Assembly (NCBI GenBank): GCA_021797265.1
Contig: JAJZZZ010000026.1
Coordinates: 1-13,962 of the forward strand
Length of the DNA stretch: 13,962 nucleotides
Source: Thermoplasmata archaeon
GTDB taxonomy: Archaea; Thermoplasmatota; Thermoplasmata; Thermoplasmatales; Thermoplasmataceae
Direction of reading: 5' to 3'
The notes beneath the pieces are model-generated. The model made no database searches and was not told the DNA's origin. It saw only the letters and a list, made by a program, of their open reading frames with translations. Position 1 is the first letter of the stretch. Every line of letters begins with the position of its first letter. Shown here one piece after another: positions 1 to 7,554 of this stretch. The position numbers and the translations under genes were made by a program.

Positions 1-2
1 AC

Positions 3-920
3 ATAGATCAGGAAGTAACCAAAAAATGCCAGGAATGCGGTTCCGAGCATCTTATTAGGGACTACGAGCGGGGAGAGCTTATTTGCAGCGATTGTGGAAT
101 GGTCATTGAGGACTCTTTTATTGATCAAGGACCGGAATGGCGAGCATTTGATTCTGAACAGGATGACAGAAGGGCAAGAACTGGATCGCCCATGACTTTT
201 TTGAGCCACGACAAAGGGCTGGCAACTGAGATATCATGGTCCAACAAGGACTATTATGGTAAGCGGATTCCGCACAAAAATCGCGCACAGATATATCGGG
301 TCAGAAAGTGGCACCAGAGGATAAGAGTAAGCAACGCTGCCGAAAGGAACCTGTCTCTGGCACTTCAGATGCTAAATGACAATGGTGCCAAACTGGGGAT
401 TCCAAAAGACATCAAGGAAACCGCGGCTCTCATATACAGAAGGGCTGTGGAAAAGAACCTGATCAGGGGAAGAAGCATAGAGAGCATCGTATGCGCATCC
501 ATTTATGCAGCGTGCAGAATGGTTAACCTTCCAAGAACCCTTGATGAGATATCAAAGGCATCAGAGGTAAACAAGAAGAAAATAGGGAAAGCTTATCGGC
601 ATCTGGCCAAGGAGCTAAGCCTGAATCTTAAGCCCACAACGCCTTACTCATACGTTGCACAGTTCTGCAGCAAACTGGACCTGGACAAGCAGGCAATCAT
701 AGTGAGCGAGGACATAGTAAGGAGATCAATCGAACTTGGAATTTCCTCCGGGAAAGGACCAACCGGTGTGGCAGCAGCCTCCATATACATAGCATCCGTC
801 ATGGTGGGCAAACCAAGAACCCAGAAGGAAATTGCACGTGTTTCCGGTGTTACCGAGGTAACAATCAGGAACAGGTACAAGGAGATCAGCAAATCCCTGG
901 GAATACCTGGAATGGAATAA
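3..920 (+). CDS. tfb: Transcription initiation factor B (TFB), 5' end cut off by the window edge
   Basis: Archaeal TFIIB homologue that binds TBP-TATA DNA and recruits RNA polymerase. The frame is open to the left edge with no start codon, and 305 residues are visible, so only a few residues should be missing from a family of about 300 aa. An N-terminal zinc ribbon is visible as two CxxC pairs (Cys9/Cys12 and Cys28/Cys31 of the visible part). The first in-frame ATG (position 99) lies just after the second pair, so starting there would wrongly delete the ribbon. A B-reader/linker region around Arg-Thr-Gly-Ser-Pro follows, then two cyclin-like repeats at roughly residues 105-205 and 212-303. 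The second ends in a helix-turn-helix-like stretch ([16 protein letters not shown]) expected to contact the BRE. guaAA follows after 6 bp. Many archaea carry several TFB paralogues; which one this is cannot be told. Confidence 0.95.
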   Translation: MDQEVTKKCQECGSEHLIRDYERGELICSDCGMVIEDSFIDQGPEWRAFDSEQDDRRARTGSPMTFLSHDKGLATEISWSNKDYYGKRIPHKNRAQIYRVRKWHQRIRVSNAAERNLSLALQMLNDNGAKLGIPKDIKETAALIYRRAVEKNLIRGRSIESIVCASIYAACRMVNLPRTLDEISKASEVNKKKIGKAYRHLAKELSLNLKPTTPYSYVAQFCSKLDLDKQAIIVSEDIVRRSIELGISSGKGPTGVAAASIYIASVMVGKPRTQKEIARVSGVTEVTIRNRYKEISKSLGIPGME

Positions 921-926
921 TCTCGG

Positions 927-1493
927 ATGAAGATATTCGTTGTGGATAACGGTGGGCAGTGGACCCACCGTGAATACCGCGTTCTCAGAGATCTGGGTGT
1001 GGAAAGCAGGATCGTTCCCAACACTGTAAATTCACACGAACTTGATGAAATTGATGGATTGGTTCTTTCCGGCGGAGCGCCCAGCATAGTCTCTGAGCTG
1101 GACAAACTTGGAAATGTGGGGAAATTCATCGATGATCATTCATACCCAATCCTTGGCATCTGTGTAGGAGCCCAGTTCATCGCTCTGCATTTCGGAGGTG
1201 AAGTGGGGCCAGGAGTGCATCCAGAATTCGGCAGGACTGAGGTTGTATTCAGCAGGGCTGACCGCATTTTTGCTGGAATCCCGGAACGGATAACCGCCTG
1301 GGAAAATCATAATGATGAGGTCAAGAGCCTTACCAGGGATTTCGAAGTCCTGGCATCGTCAAAGACATGCAGCATCCAGGCATTTGAGCATAAAAACAGG
1401 CCCATATACGGTGTTCAATTCCATCCCGAAGTGGATAATACACAGTTTGGAAAGGAACTCATGAAAAATTTTGCTGAGTCCTGCAAAAAGTGA
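927..1493 (+). CDS. guaAA: GMP synthase, glutamine amidotransferase subunit (GuaAA)
   Basis: Stand-alone class I glutaminase, 188 aa, that supplies ammonia to a separate ATP-pyrophosphatase subunit (GuaAB) for XMP to GMP conversion; the two-subunit form is typical of archaea. The catalytic triad is visible: nucleophile Cys79 in GICVGAQ, and His166 and Glu168 in GVQFHPEV. The oxyanion-strand motif VLSGGAPS is near residues 46-53, and the substrate-contact region WENHNDEV is at 125-132. The nucleophile elbow has Ala where many amidotransferases have His or Met, and WENHNDEV replaces the commoner SHxDEV; as I recall, Thermoplasma GuaAA has the same variants. The ATG lies 6 bp after the tfb stop with no clear Shine-Dalgarno, so co-transcription is likely. 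The partner guaAB gene is not in this window. Confidence 0.93.
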   Translation: MKIFVVDNGGQWTHREYRVLRDLGVESRIVPNTVNSHELDEIDGLVLSGGAPSIVSELDKLGNVGKFIDDHSYPILGICVGAQFIALHFGGEVGPGVHPEFGRTEVVFSRADRIFAGIPERITAWENHNDEVKSLTRDFEVLASSKTCSIQAFEHKNRPIYGVQFHPEVDNTQFGKELMKNFAESCKK

Positions 1494-1502
1494 ATCCGGC
1501 GA

Positions 1503-1512
1503 AAATTTATAT
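1503..1512 (+). promoter_or_regulatory. TATA box of the PRC-barrel gene
   Basis: The A/T-rich element AAATTTATAT is centred about 28 bp before the ATG at 1536. Archaeal TATA boxes sit about 26 bp upstream of the transcription start, so the transcript should begin at or next to the A of the ATG and be leaderless. This separates the PRC-barrel gene from guaAA as its own transcription unit. Confidence 0.7.
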
Positions 1513-1535
1513 CCATTTTATCTTTAGTCGACTGA

Positions 1536-1787
1536 ATGCTAACAGAGGTTACAGAACTTCGTGACATGCCTGTATACACCGATAGAGGTGTTCTGGTCGG
1601 TACGGTCACGGATATAATTTTGGACATTGAAACCCAGGAAATTTATGGTCTGTATATAGATCATCCAAATTCTGAGCTTGTGGAAATGAGTTCCGCCATA
1701 AGCATACCATTCAGGTGGATCAAGGCCATAGGCCAGATCGTTCTGCTTAGAAAATTCCCTGCATTCCTGAAGATACCTCAGGAATGA
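1536..1787 (+). CDS. Small PRC-barrel domain protein
   Basis: An 83-residue protein that is essentially one PRC-barrel: short beta strands with the recurring pattern DRGVLVGTVTDIILD, then EIYGLYID, then SISIPF-like and IGQIVLL-like strands, ending in a charged tail. PRC-barrels are small beta barrels found in photosynthetic reaction centres, in RimM, and as stand-alone archaeal proteins. In Haloferax, stand-alone PRC-barrel proteins (CdpB) take part in cell division with SepF. Applying that role here is inference from fold and size only; an RNA-related role is equally possible. No signal peptide or membrane segment is seen. The gene has its own TATA box (leaderless start) and a hairpin/T-tract at its end, so it is probably monocistronic. 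It converges on gltX with only 10 bp between stops. Confidence 0.85.
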   Translation: MLTEVTELRDMPVYTDRGVLVGTVTDIILDIETQEIYGLYIDHPNSELVEMSSAISIPFRWIKAIGQIVLLRKFPAFLKIPQE

Positions 1788-1793
1788 TTTTTT
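1762..1793 (+). terminator. Hairpin plus T tract at the end of the PRC-barrel gene
   Basis: CATTCCTGA (1762-1770) and TCAGGAATG (1778-1786) are a perfect 9-bp inverted repeat with a 7-nt loop. They are followed by one A and six T (1788-1793). The stem lies inside the last codons of the gene and includes two bases of its TGA stop. On the + strand this has the full form of a bacterial rho-independent terminator. On the - strand the hairpin is not followed by a T run, so it would act on the PRC-barrel transcript and not on gltX. Confidence 0.65.
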
Positions 1794-1797
1794 AGTA

Positions 1798-3462
1798 TTA
1801 TGGATGGGTGAAGAATCCTGTCTGCTCAGATGCAATGTTCACGTATCCGTACCTTTCCAGCTGAGCCACTCCCCTGTATTTTTCGGCAAGTGGCTCTATG
1901 AGCCCCCTGTCCTGAGTCCCATCTGGCTTATGTACGGTGAAGGCTCTGGCGTTTTCTGGAACCCACTGGATTATCCTTGCCTTTCTGTCTTTCATGGCAG
2001 TCCCTGCAAATTCGGCGGAAGAACCGGACTTCTTCACGTTGCACAGGTCCTTCAGTCTTAACTCCGTGCCGTCCGGCAGCGAATTCCAATCAGCGGCAGG
2101 CACGAACAGTGAGGGATCATCCCCCAGGGAATACATGCGGTACCCCATATCCGGGTAGGATGGATGGTACGGCGCTTTGCCGGAAAGCTGCATGCCACCA
2201 TTAATTTTGATCCGGACAGGGTTCGGGACATAGAAGTAGCGCGGTGTCCTTGAATCAATTAGATCCTTGTTTATGGAATTGAATATTTCCACGGAGAATT
2301 CTGAATCAATCTCCCTCATCCCCGACTGGATCCAGTATTTCCTGAATGTTTCAGGTGTAAATCCCCTCTTCTTGAAGGCAAGGAGTGTTCCCAGCCTGAT
2401 GTCGTCCCAACCCGAATATTTACCCTCTGCAAGACCCTTTTTTATAATGGAGGTCTTGAGAATCACCCCTGGAAAGTCCACAAGGCCGTAATGGTAGTAT
2501 TCAGGGAGTTTCCAGTTGTTATAGCTGAATATGTATTTCTGTTTCTCTGTATTATTGATATGATCCTTGCCACGTATAACGTGGGTCAACCCAAGAAGAT
2601 GGTCATCCACGGCCACGCTGAAGTTCATCATGGGGTAGGCGTGGTATTCCCTTCCATGCCTGGGGTGAACAGCATCGCTGATCCTGAAGGCAATCCAGTC
2701 CCTGACAGAGGGATTGGGGTGGCTCAGATCCGTCTTTATAATAAGGACAGCTTCTCCCTGGGAAAAGGTTCCGTCAACCATCTTCTGGAATCCTTCAAGG
2801 TTCTCGTCCGGAGTTGTTTCCCTGTGGGGACACGCAATGGAAGCAGAAAGCTTGCGCTTGAAGTCCTCCGGAACGCATGAGCAAACATAGGCATGGCCCG
2901 CAGCAATGAGGGATCGTGCCTGTTCATAATACAATTCCATCCGATCCGACTGGATTGCGATCTGGTGCACGGTGACCCCAAGCCATTCAAGGTCCCTTGG
3001 AATCTGTTCATAAGCTATTGGATCTATGTTGGCAGGGTTTGTGTCCTCAATTCTCAGTATGAGTTTCCCCCCATATCTCTTGACGTACTCGTCATTGAGA
3101 ATGGCCATCCTGGAGTGGCCGATATGCAGTGGTCCTGATGGGGAAGGAGCCATTCTCATGACAACAGGCCCGTTCACATTCCTCAGTTCCGGGAGGCTGT
3201 GAACCTGTACTTTCTTCTCCCTGACTTCAAACTCCGGAAATTCCCTGTGCACTATTGCCGCTATCTCTTCCGGAGACATGCCGTTGATTTTCTCCAGTTC
3301 CGCATTGACAAGCCTTGCCAGTTCTCCGGCATTTTTTCGGTATTCCGGGAATTCCCCAAGGATCTTGCTTATGACTGAGCCGGCGTTGGCCTTCCCTTCA
3401 TGCTGAAAGGCATTCCTTATTGCCTGTTTTCTGATTTCCTCTTCCAGATTCAGGAGAATCAC
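1798..3462 (-). CDS. gltX: Glutamyl-tRNA synthetase, archaeal type
   Basis: Class I aminoacyl-tRNA synthetase charging Glu onto tRNA-Glu. Archaea without GlnRS usually use it also to mischarge tRNA-Gln, later amidated by GatDE; that is inferred here. The protein has 554 aa, normal for archaeal GluRS. An N-terminal archaeal extension (about 1-95) is followed by the Rossmann catalytic core with the HIGH signature at residues 113-116 in PSPSGPLHIGHSR and RIEDTNP at 137-143. The second signature region (about 335-342) reads KTSIIKKG followed by EGKYSGWDDIRLGTL, without an obvious KMSKS lysine. A beta-barrel anticodon-binding domain of the GlnRS-like type fills the C-terminus. The start is GTG, directly abutting the TAG stop of the NOG1-like gene, so translation is probably coupled. 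No Shine-Dalgarno is evident. Confidence 0.93.
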   Translation of the reverse strand: MILLNLEEEIRKQAIRNAFQHEGKANAGSVISKILGEFPEYRKNAGELARLVNAELEKINGMSPEEIAAIVHREFPEFEVREKKVQVHSLPELRNVNGPVVMRMAPSPSGPLHIGHSRMAILNDEYVKRYGGKLILRIEDTNPANIDPIAYEQIPRDLEWLGVTVHQIAIQSDRMELYYEQARSLIAAGHAYVCSCVPEDFKRKLSASIACPHRETTPDENLEGFQKMVDGTFSQGEAVLIIKTDLSHPNPSVRDWIAFRISDAVHPRHGREYHAYPMMNFSVAVDDHLLGLTHVIRGKDHINNTEKQKYIFSYNNWKLPEYYHYGLVDFPGVILKTSIIKKGLAEGKYSGWDDIRLGTLLAFKKRGFTPETFRKYWIQSGMREIDSEFSVEIFNSINKDLIDSRTPRYFYVPNPVRIKINGGMQLSGKAPYHPSYPDMGYRMYSLGDDPSLFVPAADWNSLPDGTELRLKDLCNVKKSGSSAEFAGTAMKDRKARIIQWVPENARAFTVHKPDGTQDRGLIEPLAEKYRGVAQLERYGYVNIASEQTGFFTHP

Positions 3463-4413
3463 CTATTTTACGTATTTTTCCATCTCTTCCCTCAGCCTGC
3501 CCATTCCAGTTCCGGTTGATGCAGATATGGCTATTTCCTCCACCCTGGCATCAGTGAGATCGCACTTCGCCTGGACTCGTATTATTGGCGAAAGCAGCGA
3601 TTTACGGATTTCCTGATAAAGCTTCTCCTGCTGTTCAAGGGAGTAGCTGGAATGTCCGGTAGGATCAAGGAGGAACAGTACTGTGCCGCGGATGTCCTTC
3701 AGGGAGAGGATGGATTTCAGTTCCATCTCATTCCTCTTGGCCATTGGGCGGTCAAGAATTCCGGGAGTATCAATGATCTGGACTTTTTTTCCGCCTATGG
3801 TGGTATAGCCTATGAATATGCTCTGTGTGGTGAATGGGTACGGTGCAACCTTCGGACTTGTTCCTGTGAGCGCGGAAAGCAGGGAGCTCTTTCCAACGTT
3901 TGGCATCCCTGCAACCAGGAAGGTGGGTAGGTCAGGATTTATGTCAGGAATCTGTCTTATCCAGTCCCTGCAGCTTCCCAGGAAAGACAGGTCCTTGTCT
4001 ATGCTCAGCATTATGGATGAGAACCTTCCATAATATTCTCTCATCATGCGGTTAAGATCCTCAACCTTTTTTCCGGATCGCAGCCTCCTGATGACGTCTG
4101 TGCTGAGATCTGTGATCCTCTCAGATGCCCACTGTACCTTGCTGAGGCTCACCTTGTAGTGATCAATGTCAAACATCAGGTCAATCATGTCCCGGTAGAA
4201 AGGATGAATCAGCTCAATTGTTGGGAATTTCTTCACCAGCTTTGTCAGGTGTGAGCACGTAGTGCTTTCTATGGTGGACACACGGTCCATTATCTCCTTG
4301 CGTATCTTGTCCTCTATTTTGGGATGGTATGGCTCTGTTATCTTGGAAGCCCGCAGGAAAGACTTGTCTATTATCTCCTGGCTTCTCAGGACCGTCGGTA
4401 TTCTTGTAAACAT
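3463..4413 (-). CDS. NOG1-like GTP-binding protein
   Basis: OBG-family GTPase resembling eukaryotic NOG1, which acts in large-subunit ribosome assembly; a ribosome-associated role in archaea is inferred. From the chosen ATG at 4413 the product is 316 aa. A helical N-terminal domain (about 1-160) beginning MFTRIPTVLRSQEIIDK, a typical NOG1 start, precedes a G domain. That domain has G1 GMPNVGKS (169-176), G2 within PFTT (193-196), G3 DTPG (215-218), a G4 position reading AKCD (282-285) and G5 ISAST (296-300). G4 departs from the NKxD consensus by Ala for Asn. A longer version from 4449 would overlap the DUF1059 gene and add 12 residues outside the family start, so I prefer 4413, 10 bp after the DUF1059 stop. 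gltX follows without a gap. Confidence 0.88.
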   Translation of the reverse strand: MFTRIPTVLRSQEIIDKSFLRASKITEPYHPKIEDKIRKEIMDRVSTIESTTCSHLTKLVKKFPTIELIHPFYRDMIDLMFDIDHYKVSLSKVQWASERITDLSTDVIRRLRSGKKVEDLNRMMREYYGRFSSIMLSIDKDLSFLGSCRDWIRQIPDINPDLPTFLVAGMPNVGKSSLLSALTGTSPKVAPYPFTTQSIFIGYTTIGGKKVQIIDTPGILDRPMAKRNEMELKSILSLKDIRGTVLFLLDPTGHSSYSLEQQEKLYQEIRKSLLSPIIRVQAKCDLTDARVEEIAISASTGTGMGRLREEMEKYVK

Positions 4414-4423
4414 ATGAAAATCT

Positions 4424-4609
4424 TCAGGATTTTTTCTCCTTAATAGCATCCTGGAACTTCTTCATCTGGTCATCGTTTATTTCAAAGAGGTTGTGTGCAT
4501 ATCTGGCATGGATTCTGATCTTTGGAATGATTTCTTCGTGGGAATTGCCCTCCACTTCATAACTGCACTGATAACCTGCATCGGCGCATTTGAATATATA
4601 TCTTGTCAT
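4424..4609 (-). CDS. DUF1059 family small protein
   Basis: A 61-residue protein matching the DUF1059 pattern as I recall it: an N-terminal beta hairpin with two cysteines (Cys8 and Cys15 in FKCADAGYQCSYEVEG), a helical segment SHEEIIPKIRIHARYAH, and a short C-terminal helix. The family is common in archaea and actinobacteria and has no established function. The two Cys and several His could bind a metal, but this is speculation. It is the first gene of a - strand unit with the NOG1-like GTPase (10 bp downstream) and gltX, and has a TATA box 28 bp upstream of its ATG, consistent with a leaderless message. Confidence 0.82.
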   Translation of the reverse strand: MTRYIFKCADAGYQCSYEVEGNSHEEIIPKIRIHARYAHNLFEINDDQMKKFQDAIKEKKS

Positions 4610-4632
4610 TTTCGCCTTATTCTCACCAACCT

Positions 4633-4642
4633 TAAATATTTA
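4633..4642. promoter_or_regulatory. Palindromic TATA element shared by divergent genes
   Basis: TAAATATTTA is its own reverse complement and lies in the 50-bp gap between the divergent ATGs at 4609 (-) and 4660 (+). Its centre is about 28 bp from the - strand start, a good fit for leaderless transcription. It is about 23 bp from the + strand start, slightly short. No other TATA-like sequence is suitably placed for the + strand gene, so one element may serve both directions. Confidence 0.55.
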
Positions 4643-4659
4643 CTGAGGCTTCTAAAGAC

Positions 4660-4872
4660 ATGAATGGAGACGATCATCCGGTATCGGATATTGAAAGGAA
4701 ACTCATGTCGGAATTTAGGTATCTCACCCTGAGGAATGAGAATCTCGTTGAGGACATCGAGATGCTGCGGGCAGAACTGTTATCTCTTCAGGTTCGGGTA
4801 ACAGAGATTCGGGAAGACATTGCTGTAGAAGATCGCCTTGAGCGGAGGCTGCGCCAGCTTGTTTCTGAGTGA
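4660..4872 (+). CDS. Short coiled-coil protein of unknown function
   Basis: Not recognised. The 70-residue product is highly charged and predicted helical: from about residue 8 to the end it shows heptad-like spacing of Leu/Ile/Val among Glu, Arg and Asp (MSEFRYLTLRNENLV, then LRAELLSLQVRVTEI), so it should form a coiled coil. It has no Cys, no membrane segment and no enzyme motif. Such a helix alone resembles the N-terminal multimerisation segment of a larger protein. It overlaps the next reading frame, which continues with another charged helical protein in the +1 frame and lacks an ATG or GTG start. The two may therefore be one gene broken by a frame change or joined by recoding. Transcription probably starts from the palindromic TATA element just upstream. 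Confidence 0.6.
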   Translation: MNGDDHPVSDIERKLMSEFRYLTLRNENLVEDIEMLRAELLSLQVRVTEIREDIAVEDRLERRLRQLVSE

Positions 4873-5212
4873 TGAACAGGACTTACGCAGACTCTGCAGG
4901 GAAATCAACCTGACGGATTCAGAGACTGAGGAGGTACTGAATAATTCTGGAAATTACACTGGGATTCTTGAAAAAATAAGAATGACCCTGCAAGTACAGA
5001 GAAAGCTCCTGGTGGAAAAAACTGAACTTGAAACAAAAATCGCCAGCATGAACTACAGCAATTATGAGCTTTACATGGCAGCGCATACAAACGCAATAGC
5101 CATCAGCGGCATTCTTGGGGAAGCAAGGATAAAGGGCATAATGATACCCGGAAGTGAAATGAGGGAAATCAAGAGGATACTGGACGACTACCTGATGATA
5201 AGGAGAGATTAG
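4859..5212 (+). CDS. Helical protein of unknown function, possible second half of a split gene
   Basis: Not recognised. The frame is open upstream to 4838, but the only possible starts before the conserved-looking body are TTG codons (4838 or 4859). I give 4859 (117 aa), overlapping the preceding gene by 14 nt. The sequence upstream of SDEQDLRRL in this frame (GGCASLFL) is compositionally unlike the rest. Residues about 5-75 are charged helix, including a coiled-coil-like stretch TLQVQRKLLVEKTELETKI. The C-terminal part (MAAHTNAIAISGILGEARIKGIMIPG, split here as MAAHTNAIAISGILGEA and RIKGIMIPG) is more compact, then another helix closes the protein. Either it is translated by termination-reinitiation from TTG, or it is fused to the upstream frame by a +1 shift at the TGA stop, giving about 183 aa. 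Confidence 0.55.
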   Translation: MFLSDEQDLRRLCREINLTDSETEEVLNNSGNYTGILEKIRMTLQVQRKLLVEKTELETKIASMNYSNYELYMAAHTNAIAISGILGEARIKGIMIPGSEMREIKRILDDYLMIRRD

Positions 5213-5238
5213 AACAGATCCGCCAACATCCCTGATAC

Positions 5239-5248
5239 CATTTATTAG
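5239..5248 (+). promoter_or_regulatory. TATA-like element of the TusA-like gene
   Basis: The A/T-rich CATTTATTAG segment is centred about 28 bp before the ATG at 5272, the spacing expected for leaderless transcription in this group. It lies after the stop at 5212, giving the small gene its own promoter. Confidence 0.5.
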
Positions 5249-5271
5249 CTGGAATTCAATATACCATAATC

Positions 5272-5517
5272 ATGCTGAAGGAAGATCACAGAAACATAAC
5301 CTGCGGGGGTGATCCTTTCAACTACCTCAAGAGTGTCATGAAAGGACTCTCCATCCAGCTCGATCCGGGGCAGGATGCTGAGATAATGCTTTCCCGGGAC
5401 AAATTCGGATATGACCGCAATACATACGATGGGCTTGCAAGGACAACAAAGCTGAGGATCGTAAGCATAGTGGAGGAAGATCAGGACATCAGGGTCGTTG
5501 TACGTAAGGAAAATTGA
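5272..5517 (+). CDS. Small TusA/SirA-like protein (tentative)
   Basis: An 81-residue protein. The order of segments fits the TusA/SirA two-layer fold: strand ending NITCGGDP with a single Cys11, a helix NYLKSVMKGLSIQLDPGQ, a strand DAEIMLS, a second helix around YDGLARTTKLRIVSI, and a final strand IRVVVRK. TusA proteins relay sulfur on the Cys of a CPxP motif; here the motif is CGGDP, so Cys is kept but the prolines differ. If the assignment holds, a role in sulfur transfer (tRNA thiolation or sulfur metabolism) is possible but unproven. It stands alone between two promoter-like regions, 78 bp upstream of gyrB, so a link with gyrase is not implied. An unrelated small protein of the same size cannot be excluded. 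Confidence 0.55.
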   Translation: MLKEDHRNITCGGDPFNYLKSVMKGLSIQLDPGQDAEIMLSRDKFGYDRNTYDGLARTTKLRIVSIVEEDQDIRVVVRKEN

Positions 5518-5548
5518 TCATCTGCGCATGGTTGCAGTCAATAAATTC

Positions 5549-5554
5549 TTATAT
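5549..5554 (+). promoter_or_regulatory. TATA box of the gyrBA operon
   Basis: TTATAT, in the context AAATTCTTATATGC, is the only good TATA match between the small gene ending at 5517 and gyrB. A start about 26 bp downstream would fall near 5577, leaving a leader of about 19-28 nt before the candidate gyrB start codons. A short AAAGGA Shine-Dalgarno-like stretch (5590-5595) lies within that leader. Confidence 0.55.
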
Positions 5555-5572
5555 GCAATGGAATAGGGATAA

Positions 5573-7543
<1,971 letters not shown>

Positions 7544-7545
<2 letters not shown>

Positions 7546-7548
7546 GGG
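7544..7548 (+). promoter_or_regulatory. Shine-Dalgarno that fixes the TTG start of gyrA
   Basis: GAGGG overlaps the gyrB TGA stop and lies 6 nt before the TTG at 7555. This supports a TTG start, giving [20 protein letters not shown] as in GyrA proteins; no ATG lies nearby in frame. It implies coupled translation of gyrB and gyrA. Confidence 0.7.
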
Positions 7549-7554
7549 ATAAAC

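Noticed and set aside
644..1129. 161-aa open frame on the - strand across the tfb/guaAA junction
   Set aside because: It lies antisense to two well-supported genes, has low-complexity Ser-rich composition and no recognisable domain.
2491..2880. 129-aa + strand frame inside gltX
   Set aside because: Fully antisense to the conserved GluRS catalytic core; no promoter or family features.
4414..4449. Longer start for the NOG1-like gene at 4449
   Set aside because: It would overlap the DUF1059 gene and add 12 residues before the family-typical start IPTVLRSQEIIDK; ATG 4413 gives clean 10-bp spacing.
4872..4913. TGATG stop/start overlap opening a 13-codon frame
   Set aside because: It looks like a coupling signal, but the frame ends after 13 codons and is not the frame that carries the downstream protein.
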